A DNA stretch of 64,000 nucleotides, taken from Rhodococcus sp. BP22. GTDB lineage: Bacteria > Actinomycetota > Actinomycetes > Mycobacteriales > Mycobacteriaceae. The stretch covers positions 62,001-126,000 of the forward strand of contig NZ_JACFTB010000001.1 of the NCBI RefSeq assembly GCF_014281965.1. Direction: 5' to 3'. Under the pieces are notes generated by a model. That model worked only from the letters and a program-made list of their open reading frames with translations, searched no databases and was not told the origin of the DNA. Position numbers and translations under genes: made by a program. Positions 9,136-18,721 of the stretch are shown here, piece by piece. Position 1 is the first letter of the stretch, and every line of letters starts with the position of its first letter.

Positions 9136-9981
9136 TCAGGTGGCTGACACCACGCCCGCAGACAGCAGCGCCATCACGCCGATGCCGAGCACGATGCGAT
9201 AGCCGACGAACCAGTACAGCGAGTGATTCGCAACGAACTTCAGCAGCCATGCGATCGAGGCGTAGCCGAGTGCGAACGCGACGATGGTCGCGACCAGCAA
9301 CTGTGGGCCGGAGGCATTGAGACCTTCACCGGCCGGCTCGAATGCATCGGGCAGCGAGAACAGTCCGGACGCAGTCACAGCTGGTATGGCGAGCAGGAAC
9401 GAGAACCGCACGGCTGCTTCGCGTTCGAGGCCCATGAACAGGCCTGCACTTGTGGTGGCGCCCGACCGCGACACACCGGGAATCAACGCCAGACATTGCG
9501 CGGCACCCATCACGAGCCCGTCCCGTGTGGTGATTTTTTCGAGTGGTCGCTTCTTGGAACCGAGGTACTCGGCGACTGCGATGACGATGGCGAACACGAT
9601 GAGCATCGTTGCGATGAGCCACAAGTTGCGTGCCCCGGTTCGGATCTGGTCTTTGAACAGGATCCCCAACAGCCCGATCGGGATGGTGGCGATGATCACG
9701 TACCAACCGAGCCGATAGTCGAGATCGCGCGCAGCCTTGTCGAGGATGCCGCGGAACCAGGCCTTGACGATTCTCACGATGTCGCGCCAAAAGAACACGA
9801 GCACTGCCGCTTCGGTTCCGAGCTGTGTGACAGCGGTGAACGAAGCTCCTGCATCGGACCCGAAAAAGACGCTCGAGACGATTCGTAGGTGTCCTGACGA
9901 CGATATCGGTAGGAACTCGGTCAACCCCTGCACAGCGCCGAGGATGATTGCCTGTAGCCAACTCATGGACTCACCGATCAT
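9136..9981 (-). CDS. uppP: Undecaprenyl-diphosphatase (UppP/BacA)
   Basis: An integral membrane enzyme that removes a phosphate from undecaprenyl diphosphate and so recycles the lipid carrier for peptidoglycan and other wall polymers; it also underlies bacitracin resistance. The sequence shows the family hallmarks: the N-terminal [19 protein letters not shown] segment, a later PGVSRSGAT motif and about seven hydrophobic helices over 281 residues. A longer upstream frame exists, but the ATG at 9981 is chosen because GGGGAGG stands about 7 nt before it and the family N-terminus begins there. First gene of the minus-strand run ending with mshC. Confidence 0.92.
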   Translation of the reverse strand: MIGESMSWLQAIILGAVQGLTEFLPISSSGHLRIVSSVFFGSDAGASFTAVTQLGTEAAVLVFFWRDIVRIVKAWFRGILDKAARDLDYRLGWYVIIATIPIGLLGILFKDQIRTGARNLWLIATMLIVFAIVIAVAEYLGSKKRPLEKITTRDGLVMGAAQCLALIPGVSRSGATTSAGLFMGLEREAAVRFSFLLAIPAVTASGLFSLPDAFEPAGEGLNASGPQLLVATIVAFALGYASIAWLLKFVANHSLYWFVGYRIVLGIGVMALLSAGVVSAT

Positions 9982-10193
9982 CCTCGAACCTCCCCGAAGG
10001 TCGACGAGAGCAGAGGGGTTCGGCTGAGGAAAGGTGCGCAATTCACGGCCCGACGGTACCTGGCGCGGCTCGCCCGGATCGACCGGCACTCGCACCGCCG
10101 CCACCGGCGCACTACTCTGCTCACCTGGCGCCGTTTTCGTGATCGACTCAGAAAACCGACACCATCACAATCGACAAGGAATGTTGAAAAACT

Positions 10194-11126
10194 ATGAAGC
10201 AGCGATCAGTCGGCTCCAGTGGCCTGCGCGTGTCGAGGATCGGGCTCGGCACGCTCGGATGGGGCAGCGGCACCGACGGTGACGACGCGGCTGCCCAACT
10301 CGCTGCCTTCGCCGACGCCGGAGGAACACTCGTCGACACCTCACCCGTCTACGGGGATGGACGAGCGCAACGAGTGCTCGCGGAGGTCCTCGACGACGTG
10401 GTCCCGCGCTCGAACCTCATCGTGAGCAGTGCAGCCGGTATCGAAACCGCGAGTGGGCACTACCGCGTCGACTGCTCTCGGCGCGCCCTGCTGGGTCAAC
10501 TCGATGCGACGCTGCGTGATTTGGGTACCGACTACCTCGATCTGTGGCAAGTGGCGGCGTGGGATGCGAGCACGCCCGTGGACGAGATCGCGTCCACCTT
10601 GGACTACGCCGTATCGAGCGGAAAAGTCCGGTACGTCGGCGCACGTGGCTATCTCGGCTGGCAACTCGCGACTGCGGCTGGAGCCGCAGGCGCAGGCCGC
10701 ATCGTCGCGACGCAGGCCGAGTATTCACTTCTTGCCCGCGGCATCGAGGACGAATTGCTGCCGGCCGCGCGTCATCACGGTGTCGGCATCCTCGCTGCGG
10801 TCCCATTGGCCGGCGGAGTACTGACCGGAAAATATCGAAACGGCACGCCGGCGGATTCGCGAGGTGCCGACGATCTCCACGCAGGATCGCTTGCCGGCTA
10901 CCTCACCGACGCTGCCGTCAACGTCGTCGATGCGGCCGTCATGGCCGCAAGTGGCCTGCAAACTTCACCTCTGGCAGTGGCCTTGGCCTGGGCGCGCGAT
11001 CGCCCGGGTGTGAGCTCGGCGATAGTCGGAGCCCGGGACCTCGCGCAATTGACCGGGGTACTCGTCGCGGAAGACCTCGAGTTGCCTGCGGCTATCACTT
11101 CGGCGTTGGACGACGTCAGTAGCTGA
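10194..11126 (+). CDS. Aldo/keto reductase-like protein with a degenerate active site
   Basis: A 310-residue (alpha/beta)8-barrel protein of the aldo/keto reductase family: N-terminal LRVSRIGLGTLGWG, the D48-x4-Y53 motif in VDTSPVYGDG, and a C-terminal NADPH-site-like VSSAIVGARDLAQL. The usual catalytic lysine (normally in a V-x-T-K strand) is replaced in LIVSSAAG (residues 75-82), and the usual histidine after the DL(Y/W)Q strand is Ala121 in LWQVAAWD. It may have an altered reaction or only bind cofactor. AAGGAA lies about 12 nt before the ATG. It is divergent from uppP and followed by a hairpin. Confidence 0.82.
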   Translation: MKQRSVGSSGLRVSRIGLGTLGWGSGTDGDDAAAQLAAFADAGGTLVDTSPVYGDGRAQRVLAEVLDDVVPRSNLIVSSAAGIETASGHYRVDCSRRALLGQLDATLRDLGTDYLDLWQVAAWDASTPVDEIASTLDYAVSSGKVRYVGARGYLGWQLATAAGAAGAGRIVATQAEYSLLARGIEDELLPAARHHGVGILAAVPLAGGVLTGKYRNGTPADSRGADDLHAGSLAGYLTDAAVNVVDAAVMAASGLQTSPLAVALAWARDRPGVSSAIVGARDLAQLTGVLVAEDLELPAAITSALDDVSS

Positions 11127-11251
11127 CCGCGTGCCCACGCCGTCACGTTCTGCCGCGTCCGAATTCGGTCGAGGATCGACCCGACGCGCTGCAGAAACGA
11201 CAGTGGGTTCGACGACTCCGGCGAGCCCGGGATCAGCTCGTGGGTAGTCCG

Positions 11252-11297
11252 GGAGTGTCGACTTCCGACCCATCAGGCAGGGTGGACTCGACACTTC
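11252..11297 (+). terminator. Hairpin downstream of the aldo/keto reductase gene
   Basis: AGTGTCGA (11254-11261) pairs with TCGACACT (11288-11295), flanked by a G-U and a G-C pair, and ACCC/GGGT (11268-11271/11280-11283) pair inside. It sits about 125 nt after the stop in the otherwise empty 238-nt gap before the lipoprotein gene. No U tract follows. Confidence 0.45.
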
Positions 11298-11364
11298 GTT
11301 CCGCGACGCCACACCGTGGCACCCTTCAGACGCACGATCACAGTATCCAGGAGCAGGCATTCCC

Positions 11365-12390
11365 ATGAGAGACAGACGTTTGCGGTGGCGAACTCTCGCC
11401 GCGGTCGCGGCAACCTCGACGATCTTGTTGGTGGCCGGTTGTTCGGGTGACGGAGCCGACGCACCCGATCCGGTAAGCGTCGAACCCCTGGCCGGAGTCA
11501 GCTCCCCCGAAACCTCGACTCCCCCAGCGGGAAGCATCACGGCGTCTCCATCCGGGATCCACTTCACCACGTTCGACACTGCCACGCGCAGCGTTCTCGC
11601 GCTCGACGACAGTTTTTCGAACCTGCTGGTGTTCGATACATCCGACGGCAACGCCGAACCTCGTGCAATATCGCTACCGGGCAAGGCAGCCACCATGGTG
11701 GCCCCCGGCGACGGCACAGTCGTACTGCCGATGAACGGAAGCCTCGCACGCGTCGATATAGGCGACTCGAAGGTCACCTCGACGAAAGTAGACGCGAATC
11801 TACTCAGTGCCGCTGTTCTAGAGGACGGCAGAACAGCTGTAGGAGATGATCGTGGTTCGGTTCACATTCTCGAGCAAGACGGGACCGAATCGCAGACCAT
11901 AGACGGTTTGACCTCAGTCGACGCGCTCGCCTCGACCATGTACGGACTTACTGCTCTGGATCGCGATCAGACCTCGGTCACCGTCGTCGACATCGACAAA
12001 GGTTCCCTCGGCATCGCCCTCCGCGCCGGCGAGGGTGCAGCCGAGCTGGCCACCGACCGGTTCGGGCGAATCCTGGTTACGGATGCCACCGGAGAAGAAC
12101 TGCTTGTGTTCTCCTCGGATGACTTGTTGTTGCGTCAGCGCTTTCCTGTCGATGCTCAGCCATGGGCGGTCACCTACGACAACCAGTCGGACGTCGTCTG
12201 GATCAGCGTGCCCGCCATCAATGAAGTTGTCGGATACACCCTCGACACGGGAATTCCTGTGGAGGTTTCCAGGTTCCCGACCGTAAGGCAGCCAGACTCC
12301 CTTGCGATCGACTCCGCGACGGGTGACTTGCTTGTAGGGTCGGCCGCCGGTGAGGGATTGCAGCGAATACCGGTTGGCGAGCCCCGGTAG
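11365..12390 (+). CDS. lppL: LppL-like secreted lipoprotein with beta-propeller-like repeats
   Basis: 341 residues with a lipoprotein signal: basic MRDRRLRWR, a hydrophobic stretch and the lipobox LVAGC, with the lipid-modified Cys near residue 26, then a Pro/Ser/Thr-rich linker. The rest has repeated short strands with aspartates (for example [12 protein letters not shown] and [16 protein letters not shown]), resembling a YncE/NHL-like beta-propeller. It should be anchored to the outer face of the membrane. Position between uppP and DUF5703-pyrD matches lppL (Rv2138) in M. tuberculosis, whose function is unknown to me. AGGAG stands about 10 nt before the ATG. Confidence 0.75.
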   Translation: MRDRRLRWRTLAAVAATSTILLVAGCSGDGADAPDPVSVEPLAGVSSPETSTPPAGSITASPSGIHFTTFDTATRSVLALDDSFSNLLVFDTSDGNAEPRAISLPGKAATMVAPGDGTVVLPMNGSLARVDIGDSKVTSTKVDANLLSAAVLEDGRTAVGDDRGSVHILEQDGTESQTIDGLTSVDALASTMYGLTALDRDQTSVTVVDIDKGSLGIALRAGEGAAELATDRFGRILVTDATGEELLVFSSDDLLLRQRFPVDAQPWAVTYDNQSDVVWISVPAINEVVGYTLDTGIPVEVSRFPTVRQPDSLAIDSATGDLLVGSAAGEGLQRIPVGEPR

Positions 12391-12420
12391 AGGCAAAGAG
12401 AGTCGAGGCGACAACCCACG

Positions 12421-12669
12421 GTGTCGAAGAATCGTTACGGGAGCGGACGCTTCCCGCGAGAGTGGGACTTGACGTCCGAGGAGTGGGAATACGTTCCACT
12501 CCGCCTGCCCCCAGATGTCACACGGGTGGCAGCCTCGATGCGGCTTGCCATCCAGGCCGAGTTCGGCGGTTGGGAACTCTCACACGTGCGCGTCTACACC
12601 GATGGAAGTCGGCGGGTGCTGCTCAAGCGAAAGAAAACTGCCCAGCACATACCCGATCCTGGAATATGA
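12421..12669 (+). CDS. DUF5703 family small protein
   Basis: An 82-residue actinobacterial protein of unknown function with a GTG start, 30 nt after the lipoprotein gene. It has no signal peptide or membrane segment. Conserved-looking parts are an aromatic [16 protein letters not shown] near the N-terminus and [21 protein letters not shown] near the C-terminus, which is basic. The Mtb counterpart lies in the same lppL-pyrD neighbourhood. Its stop TGA overlaps a possible ATG of pyrD, so coupling with pyrD is possible. Confidence 0.75.
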   Translation: MSKNRYGSGRFPREWDLTSEEWEYVPLRLPPDVTRVAASMRLAIQAEFGGWELSHVRVYTDGSRRVLLKRKKTAQHIPDPGI

Positions 12670-12698
12670 GACAAAGAACGAAGACGGAAAGAAGAACC

Positions 12699-13784
12699 GT
12701 GGGCCAGACCTTGTACAGAGCACTGCTTCGGTTGATGTTTTTGCTGCAGCCGGAGCGAATCCACCATCTCGCGTTCGCGACCATGCGCACGCTGACCTCC
12801 TTTGCTCCGACGAGGAAGCTTCTCTCGCAGGTATTCGTGGTCGACGATCCACTACTTCGAAGCACAGTTTTCGGCGTGAACTTCCCCAGGCCACTCGGTC
12901 TTGCTGCAGGTTTCGACAAGAACGCCGACGGCGTGGATGCCTGGGGGCCGCTGGGCTTCGGGTTCGCCGAGGTAGGCACGGTCACCGCGCAACCGCAGCC
13001 CGGTAATCCGACTCCCAGGCTGTTCCGGCTGCCTGCGGACCGCGCTCTGATCAACCGCATGGGCTTCAACAACCACGGCGCCGGCAATGCCGCCAACGTG
13101 CTGAGGAACCGCCGAGGCGGTGTACCGATCGGCGCGAACATCGGGAAGACGAAGGTCACGCTCCCCGCCGACGCTGCTGCCGACTACACCACAAGCGCAA
13201 CGCTTCTCGGGCCGCTGTCCGACTTCTTGGTGGTGAACGTCAGCTCACCGAACACACCGGGCTTGCGGGATCTTCAGGCTGTCGCGTCTCTACGTCCCAT
13301 CCTCGAGGCGGTGCAAAGTGTCGTCACGGTCCCCATCCTGGTGAAGATCGCACCCGACCTGTCCGATGAGGACATAGACGCCATCGCCGACCTTGCTGTC
13401 GAGTTGGGACTGGACGGTATCGTCGCGACCAATACGACGATCGACAGGTCGGGGCTGCGCACTTCGGCCGAGGAGGTCGAGTCGATCGGAGCCGGCGGAT
13501 TGTCGGGTGCACCCTTGGCAGACCGCTCGCTCGTGGTTCTACGACGGCTGTACGCCCGGGTGGGGACACGCATTGCCCTCATCTCGGTCGGTGGCATCGA
13601 GTCGGTGGATCAAGCCTGGGAACGCATCACCGCGGGCGCGTCACTGATCCAGGGCTACACAGGTTTCATCTATGGGGGCCCGTTCTGGATGCGTCGAATC
13701 AACAAGGGCATCGCCGGCAAATTGCGAGCGCACGGGTTCACGTCGTTGTCGGACGCGGTCGGATCGGACCACCGCAGCAGCTGA
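12699..13784 (+). CDS. pyrD: Dihydroorotate dehydrogenase, class 2 (quinone)
   Basis: This FMN enzyme oxidises dihydroorotate to orotate in pyrimidine synthesis and passes electrons to membrane quinone. The N-terminal amphipathic helix ([21 protein letters not shown]) marks the membrane-associated class 2 type. Substrate and FMN motifs follow: [23 protein letters not shown], the catalytic-serine strand [12 protein letters not shown], and the phosphate-binding ISVGGIES and YTGFIYGG near the end. I chose the GTG at 12699 with GGAAAG upstream (361 residues). An in-frame ATG at 12666 overlapping the DUF5703 stop would add 11 residues. A strong hairpin follows. Confidence 0.93.
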   Translation: MGQTLYRALLRLMFLLQPERIHHLAFATMRTLTSFAPTRKLLSQVFVVDDPLLRSTVFGVNFPRPLGLAAGFDKNADGVDAWGPLGFGFAEVGTVTAQPQPGNPTPRLFRLPADRALINRMGFNNHGAGNAANVLRNRRGGVPIGANIGKTKVTLPADAAADYTTSATLLGPLSDFLVVNVSSPNTPGLRDLQAVASLRPILEAVQSVVTVPILVKIAPDLSDEDIDAIADLAVELGLDGIVATNTTIDRSGLRTSAEEVESIGAGGLSGAPLADRSLVVLRRLYARVGTRIALISVGGIESVDQAWERITAGASLIQGYTGFIYGGPFWMRRINKGIAGKLRAHGFTSLSDAVGSDHRSS

Positions 13785-13792
13785 CCCGTCGA

Positions 13793-13831
13793 ACACGGCC
13801 GTGCTGCGCGCTCCGCACAGCACGGCCGTGT
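13793..13831 (+). terminator. Hairpin downstream of pyrD
   Basis: A perfect 13-bp stem, CACGGCCGTGCTG (13794-13806) with its complement (13818-13830), plus one outer A-T pair and an 11-nt loop. It starts 10 nt after the pyrD stop, and the convergent rhomboid gene ends at 13906, so it probably serves both strands. Confidence 0.75.
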
Positions 13832-13905
13832 GCTGGGGTCGAGGACTTGTCGCCCGCCGCCCGCTGGGCCTCGCACATGCCATCTGCTGCGGGTGAAGCC
13901 CTGCG

Positions 13906-14574
13906 TCAGCTCAGGCGTCGAATGGCATCGACCGGTGACCAGACGCCGTCGCGTGATCTGGTGAGCGGGTAGCAGCACAGCCCCAGAAGCACCGCAGTGA
14001 AGTGACCGACCGCGGTGAAGTTCACATCGACGAACAGCGGAACTGCATAGAACACCAATACGCCAGCGAAATACACGTACCGCCAAGGTGAGGCGATCCG
14101 GTAGGTCAGTATCGCGATCACTCCTGCGAGTCCGTAGCTGACACCGACGTCCAGGGTAGTGACCGCCGACTCGGGTGCATAGCCGTGTTGGATCGCCCAG
14201 TACAACACCCCTTCACTCACATAGGTAGCGCCGACGTGGGAGACAACGACCACGGACACCCATCGCAGTGTCCCCAACCACCGCTCCCCCGGCACATGAA
14301 AAATGTTGTACAGGACAAAGTAGGTAAGCCATCCCCCACCTTCGAGCCAGAACGCGCTCGCGATCAAAACCCGAACCGGGTCTTGGGAAAGGTGGTGCAG
14401 GTTGGTGGACCGATTGCCCAACAACACATCGAGAGTGTCCGGCGACAAATGCCTCATCGTTATCGTCGTCACCAGCAGAATCGCCAGCCAGACGAAGGTG
14501 CCCGGCGCCCGGCGGACATAAGATCCGGCAGCACGCACGTACCTCAGAGGTCGCGACGAAACCGATCCATTCAT
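13906..14574 (-). CDS. Rhomboid-like intramembrane protease
   Basis: A 222-residue membrane protein with about six hydrophobic helices. Two features fit a serine rhomboid: a serine in DVGVSYGLAGV after a loop helix, and a histidine in VGHFTAVLLG within the last helix, where the Ser-His dyad would sit. The classical GASG is not exact, so activity is not assured. The N-terminus (about 30 residues) is basic and cytoplasmic. It is alone on the minus strand, convergent with pyrD, with 229 nt separating it from the upstream PEBP gene. Confidence 0.75.
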   Translation of the reverse strand: MNGSVSSRPLRYVRAAGSYVRRAPGTFVWLAILLVTTITMRHLSPDTLDVLLGNRSTNLHHLSQDPVRVLIASAFWLEGGGWLTYFVLYNIFHVPGERWLGTLRWVSVVVVSHVGATYVSEGVLYWAIQHGYAPESAVTTLDVGVSYGLAGVIAILTYRIASPWRYVYFAGVLVFYAVPLFVDVNFTAVGHFTAVLLGLCCYPLTRSRDGVWSPVDAIRRLS

Positions 14575-14803
14575 CGACGGACCTCGATTACTGTGTCAAC
14601 TCGAGCGGACGATCATCTGCGATCGGCGGAACCCTACGCTGAACGCTGTTGAACATATCGACTCCCGTTCGCCGCCGGGTGAGTGCTTCCGCGCGGTCGC
14701 ACCGAACTCGGGACTACTCCCGACTACGCAAACCTTGCAGCCTCTGGAGGATCGGTCCTCACCCACCAGGGATGAAGACTGACCGTCTCACCCCTCGCGG
14801 GCC
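14575..14803 (-). other. Intergenic stretch with several small inverted repeats
   Basis: No gene is supported here. On the minus strand it would be the leader of the rhomboid gene or the trailer of the PEBP gene. It contains CGGGA-CTAC-TCCCG (about 14712-14725) and GAGGA-TCGG-TCCTC (14751-14764) and could fold as a multi-stem RNA. I tried T-box, TPP and cobalamin signatures by eye and none fits. Confidence 0.3.
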
Positions 14804-15334
14804 TCATCGAGCTTCGTACACCCCCGTCAGGATGGCTCGCCCGATCGCGTGTGAGAACAGGTTGAAACCGAGAAACGCCGGCGTTGCTGTCTCGTCCACT
14901 TCCAATCGCTCGACGTCGACCGCATGGACCACGAACATGTAGCGGTGCGGTCCATGACCGGCTGGAGGTGCCGCGCCGATGTACCGAAACAGACCCGCAT
15001 CGTTCTTCAACGTGACAGCAGCACTGGGAACACCCGTACCGCCATCGTCACCGGCACCCGCGACGAGCGAAGTCGTGTCGACTGGGATGTTCGCCACCGC
15101 CCAGTGCCAGAAACCCGAAGCCGTCGGTGCGTCCGGGTCGAAGACGGTGAGCGCGAAGCTTTTGGTGCCTTCCGGAAACCCGGACCAGGACAGTTGCGGT
15201 GAATTGTCGTGGCCACCGGCGCCCATGATTCCGCTCAACTGCTGGCTATCGAGAGTTCCACCGTCCTCCACATCCTCCGAGGTGAGTTCGAAGGAAGGCA
15301 GTGCGGGAAGTGCGTCGTAAGGGTTGTACGCCAT
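14804..15334 (-). CDS. YbhB/YbcL family PEBP-like (Raf-kinase-inhibitor-like) protein
   Basis: 176 residues of the phosphatidylethanolamine-binding fold. Visible hallmarks are [10 protein letters not shown], the ligand-pocket [19 protein letters not shown] and the later [13 protein letters not shown], with histidines and aspartates lining the pocket. No enzyme activity is known for most bacterial members; Mtb Rv2140c is the matching neighbour-order homologue. The frame stays open far upstream, but that part lies over the M20 peptidase. The ATG at 15334 has AAAGGA about 8 nt before it and begins the family sequence. It follows the peptidase gene by 17 nt, so it is probably co-transcribed. Confidence 0.9.
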   Translation of the reverse strand: MAYNPYDALPALPSFELTSEDVEDGGTLDSQQLSGIMGAGGHDNSPQLSWSGFPEGTKSFALTVFDPDAPTASGFWHWAVANIPVDTTSLVAGAGDDGGTGVPSAAVTLKNDAGLFRYIGAAPPAGHGPHRYMFVVHAVDVERLEVDETATPAFLGFNLFSHAIGRAILTGVYEAR

Positions 15335-15351
15335 CAAATGATCCTTTCGAT

Positions 15352-16713
15352 TCAGCTGTGCAGCAGAAAGTGTTCCAACACCTGTGTACCGAACTCCAGT
15401 GAACTGACCGGTACCCTTTCGTCCACTCCGTGAAACAGGGCTGCGAAGTCGAGTTCGGGCGGCAATTTCAGCGGCGCGAAGCCGAAGCATCGAATACCCA
15501 AGCGCGCGAAGGCCTTTGCATCCGTACCACCCGACAACATGTAGGGAACCGTACGTCCGTTCTCGTCGTGTGCAAGTATCGCGTCGTTCATGGCGTCGAC
15601 GAGGTGCCCGTCGAATGTCGTCTCGTAGGAGTCGAGCTTGGTGACCCACTCGCGTTCGACGTTGGGCCCGATCAGTTCGTCCACTTCCCGCTCGAACGCG
15701 GCCTGACGCCCGGGGACCACCCGGCAATCGATCATCGCCTCGGCCGTCTGCGGAATCACGTTTGCCTTGTATCCGGCTTTGAGCATCGTCGGGTTGGCGG
15801 TATCTCGCAACGTCGCGCCCACGATCCGCGCGATGCTGCCGAGTTTGAGCAAGGTGCCGTCGAGATCCGGGCTCGTCGGGTCGAAATCGAGTCCGGTTTC
15901 CTCGGCCACCGCTGCGAGGAACTCGGCAACAGAATCGGAGATCACCAACGGGAATGTGTGGTTGCCGAGCTTGGCCACAGCTTCTGCCAGGTAGGTCACC
16001 GCATTCTCTTCGTGCAGAAACGACCCGTGTCCGGCTCTCGCCTTCGCAGTGAGTTTCATCCAGCCGAGACCCTTCTCTGCCGTCTCGACCATGTACAGCC
16101 GCTTCTCGGTGCCGTCCGGCCTGGCGACGGTCAAGGAGAAGCCCCCGACCTCGCCGACGGCTTCGGTGACACCTTCGAACAGGTCGGGACGATGCTCGAC
16201 GAGCCACTGTGAGCCGTACTTCCCACCGTTCTCTTCGTCGGCAAGGAAGGCGAAAAGAATATTGCGTGGTGGAACAGTGCCGTTCGATTTGAATTGTCGA
16301 GCCAGCGCCAGCGCCATTCCCACCATGTCTTTCATATCGATCGCGCCGCGACCCCACACGTACCCGTCTTCGACAGCGCCGGAGAACGGATGCACACTCC
16401 AGTCCGCAGGCTCTGCCGGGACGACGTCGAGATGCCCGTGGATCAACAAAGTACCGCGGCTCTGGTCCGCACCCGGCAACATCGCGAATACATTCCCACG
16501 GCCGGGGGCACCGGATTCGACGTACTCGGTCTCGTACCCGACCTCGTGAAGTTTCTGCGCCACCCACTCGGCGCACTCCTTCTCACCCTTGGTCGTTTCG
16601 AGTTCGCCGGTGTTGGAGGTGTCGAATCTGATCAAAGCGCTGACGAGGTCGACGACCTCGTCCAATGCGGTCGTCGGGGCAGGGTCGGGATGGGGATGAT
16701 CGGCGGAAGACAC
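15352..16713 (-). CDS. M20/M25/M40 family metallopeptidase/deacylase
   Basis: A 453-residue dinuclear zinc hydrolase of the ArgE/DapE/carboxypeptidase G2 superfamily, probably cytosolic. Metal-site motifs are [12 protein letters not shown] (first His and Asp), [13 protein letters not shown] (bridging Asp), [14 protein letters not shown] (catalytic Glu and metal Glu) and, near the C-terminus, [11 protein letters not shown] with the last histidine. The substrate cannot be deduced; peptides or N-acyl amino acids are usual. The Mtb neighbour-order counterpart is Rv2141c. An ATG at 16713 opens the family sequence. PEBP follows on the same strand. Confidence 0.88.
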   Translation of the reverse strand: MSSADHPHPDPAPTTALDEVVDLVSALIRFDTSNTGELETTKGEKECAEWVAQKLHEVGYETEYVESGAPGRGNVFAMLPGADQSRGTLLIHGHLDVVPAEPADWSVHPFSGAVEDGYVWGRGAIDMKDMVGMALALARQFKSNGTVPPRNILFAFLADEENGGKYGSQWLVEHRPDLFEGVTEAVGEVGGFSLTVARPDGTEKRLYMVETAEKGLGWMKLTAKARAGHGSFLHEENAVTYLAEAVAKLGNHTFPLVISDSVAEFLAAVAEETGLDFDPTSPDLDGTLLKLGSIARIVGATLRDTANPTMLKAGYKANVIPQTAEAMIDCRVVPGRQAAFEREVDELIGPNVEREWVTKLDSYETTFDGHLVDAMNDAILAHDENGRTVPYMLSGGTDAKAFARLGIRCFGFAPLKLPPELDFAALFHGVDERVPVSSLEFGTQVLEHFLLHS

Positions 16714-16869
16714 CCCACGTTCCTACCACCCGGACCAGAGCTATGGGCGAACTGACGTGGGGATTTGGGCGATAGGCCACCCGTCGTATATCTTTGTCCA
16801 GCACGCAGCGAGCAGGCGTGCGAACAAGATGTGTACACCGTGTTGCTGGTTTTTTTCAGTGCACAACTG

Positions 16870-16958
16870 GTCCGAGTGGCGGAATGGCAGACGCGCTAGC
16901 TTGAGGTGCTAGTGTCCTATTAACGGACGTGGGGGTTCAAGTCCCCCCTCGGACACCA
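16870..16958 (+). tRNA. tRNA-Leu (anticodon GAG)
   Basis: A complete cloverleaf: the acceptor GTCCGAG (16870-16876) pairs with CTCGGAC (16948-16954). The anticodon arm GCTAGC-TTGAGGT-GCTAGT carries anticodon GAG, a long class II variable arm follows, and the T arm GGGGGTTCAAGTCCCCC is perfect. The discriminator is A and CCA is encoded at 16956-16958. A strong terminator-like hairpin follows 53 nt later. GAG reads the CUC and CUU leucine codons. Confidence 0.95.
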
Positions 16959-17011
16959 GGGAATTGCACAAGATTTTGTGTATATGTTCCAGAAGTTCTG
17001 CGTTGAGACAG

Positions 17012-17056
17012 ACGACATAGGCCCCGATTCCCCGGAATCGGGGCCTATGTCGTTTT
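17012..17056 (+). terminator. Intrinsic terminator after tRNA-Leu
   Basis: An 18-bp perfect stem (17014-17031 with 17034-17051), extended by C-G and A-T pairs outside, followed by TTTT at 17053-17056. It is the clearest U-tract terminator in the window. It ends 11 nt before the ribosome-binding site of the next gene, so that gene needs its own promoter or readthrough. Confidence 0.85.
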
Positions 17057-17082
17057 CGCACGTAGCAAGGAGAGGAAGACGG

Positions 17083-18600
17083 ATGGTCGACGGGAACGCT
17101 GTTGTCGATTCGGAGTTGCTCGGTTCGTCGACCGAGTGCTCGGCGATCGAGCCGGCCGATCTCGCGATCTGCCTCCGTGTCCTCGCCCAGGCTGGGTCGC
17201 TGGACAAGGATCATCCTGATTCGATTGTCGTACAACGCGCCTCGGGGCAACTGTTCAAGGACCTGAAGCGGGCACGCCGTGTCGCTGCACGTTCGGCCAA
17301 GTCGGATGCCGATCGGGCAGTTGTCGAGGCAACCGCCACCGGGTCACCGGATCGTATCGACGACGAGACCGCGGGCATATCGCTGACCTCGCGGACCGAA
17401 ACCGAGTTCGCAGGCACGTTGATTCGCCCTCGCCCGTGCTACATCTGTAAACAGCGCTACACGCTGGTCGACTCGTTCTATCATCAGCTTTGCCCGGACT
17501 GCGCAGCCTTGAACCGGAGCAAACGTAATGCCACTACCGATCTGACCGGGCGCACCGCACTGCTCACCGGTGGGCGAGCCAAGATCGGTATGTACATCGC
17601 GCTGCGACTCTTGCGGGACGGCGCGCATACGACGATCACGACGCGCTTCCCCAATGACGCTGTCCGCAGATTCGCTGCGATGCCGGACAGCGACAAGTGG
17701 CTCCACCGGCTCCGTATCGTTGGAATCGATCTGCGCGACCCGGCTCAGGTTGTCGCACTTGCAGATTCGGTGGCCGCTCATGGACCGCTCGACATCCTGA
17801 TCAACAACGCAGCGCAAACGGTGAAGCGCTCGGTAGGTGCATACAGTGCGCTCGCAGACGGTGAGTCGACACCGCTGTCCTTGGACTTCATCCCAGCCGG
17901 GTCTCGGCCGGAAGTGACGAAGTTCGGCACGACGAGTGATGCGCATCCCGCGTCGCTGGCGAGTTCGCTGCCGGAGACCGCTATCACCGCGGGCGGTCGT
18001 GAATCCCTCACCGCTGAGGCCGTCGCATCTCTTGCGCTGGTTGCGGGATCGGCTAGCGCCGATCGAATCGAGCAGGGCATCGCTATCGACGCCGGTGGAC
18101 TCGTGCCGGATCTGGCAGATACGAACAGTTGGATACACACCGTCGAGCAAGTCGATCCGGTGGAACTGCTCGAAGTTCAGCTTTGCAATTCGGTGGCACC
18201 GTTCATTTTGGTCTCCCGTCTGCGCGCAGCCATGGAAGCCTCGACTGCCCGCCGCAAGTACATCGTGAACGTCTCGGCGATGGAGGGGCAGTTCAGTCGG
18301 GCGTACAAGGGTCCCGGACACCCGCACACCAACATGGCCAAGGCCGCGCTCAATATGCTCACCCGAACGAGCGCCAAAGAAATGCTCGATCACGGAATCC
18401 TGATGAGCGCCGTCGATACCGGTTGGATCACCGACGAACGACCCCACCCGACGAAGATGCGGTTGGCGGACGAGGGATTCCACGCGCCACTCGATCTTGT
18501 CGACGGTGCGGCGCGTGTCTACGACCCCATCGTGCAAGGCGAGGCGGGTATCGATCTGTACGGCCAGTTCCTCAAGGACTACGGCCCCTCACCCTGGTGA
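17083..18600 (+). CDS. Zinc-ribbon short-chain dehydrogenase-like protein with altered catalytic tyrosine
   Basis: 505 residues in three parts: an N-terminal helical region (1-115), a zinc-knuckle-like CYIC (C119, C122) with CPDC (C137, C140), and an SDR Rossmann domain with cofactor loop TGGRAKIG (162-169), NNAAQT near 240 and VSAMEG. The position of the catalytic Tyr of Y-x3-K is Thr416 before Lys420 (TNMAK), and a roughly 100-residue insertion lies between the NNAA and VSAMEG strands. Normal SDR redox chemistry is therefore doubtful. The start is the ATG at 17083 with AAGGAGAGG 7-8 nt upstream; the open frame before it runs through the tRNA terminator and is not used. Confidence 0.8.
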   Translation: MVDGNAVVDSELLGSSTECSAIEPADLAICLRVLAQAGSLDKDHPDSIVVQRASGQLFKDLKRARRVAARSAKSDADRAVVEATATGSPDRIDDETAGISLTSRTETEFAGTLIRPRPCYICKQRYTLVDSFYHQLCPDCAALNRSKRNATTDLTGRTALLTGGRAKIGMYIALRLLRDGAHTTITTRFPNDAVRRFAAMPDSDKWLHRLRIVGIDLRDPAQVVALADSVAAHGPLDILINNAAQTVKRSVGAYSALADGESTPLSLDFIPAGSRPEVTKFGTTSDAHPASLASSLPETAITAGGRESLTAEAVASLALVAGSASADRIEQGIAIDAGGLVPDLADTNSWIHTVEQVDPVELLEVQLCNSVAPFILVSRLRAAMEASTARRKYIVNVSAMEGQFSRAYKGPGHPHTNMAKAALNMLTRTSAKEMLDHGILMSAVDTGWITDERPHPTKMRLADEGFHAPLDLVDGAARVYDPIVQGEAGIDLYGQFLKDYGPSPW

Positions 18601-18721
18601 TGTCGCCTCCTGGGCAGTAGCCACCATGATCGGCCCTCGCACGTTTGTGCTGCGACACTCGAGGGAATACCGGTTTGCGAAGATCGGGTCTCGGGCGTGG
18701 TGACGGATAGGCGGTTGGGGT

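Noticed and set aside
14649-14942. 97-residue frame on the plus strand between rhomboid and PEBP genes
   Set aside because: Half of it lies antisense to the PEBP gene, composition is Arg/Pro/Ser nonsense and there is no ribosome-binding site.
15335-16576. Upstream extension of the PEBP frame to 590 residues
   Set aside because: The extension overlaps the M20 peptidase gene in another frame, is Arg-rich nonsense, and an ATG with a ribosome-binding site starts the conserved PEBP domain at 15334.
16870-16958. tRNA-Leu as an integration site for a mobile element
   Set aside because: No integrase, no direct repeat of the tRNA 3' end and no phage genes were found within the window; ordinary genes follow.
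16978-17082. N-terminal extension of the zinc-ribbon SDR
   Set aside because: It would translate through the tRNA-Leu terminator hairpin; an ideal ribosome-binding site precedes the ATG at 17083.
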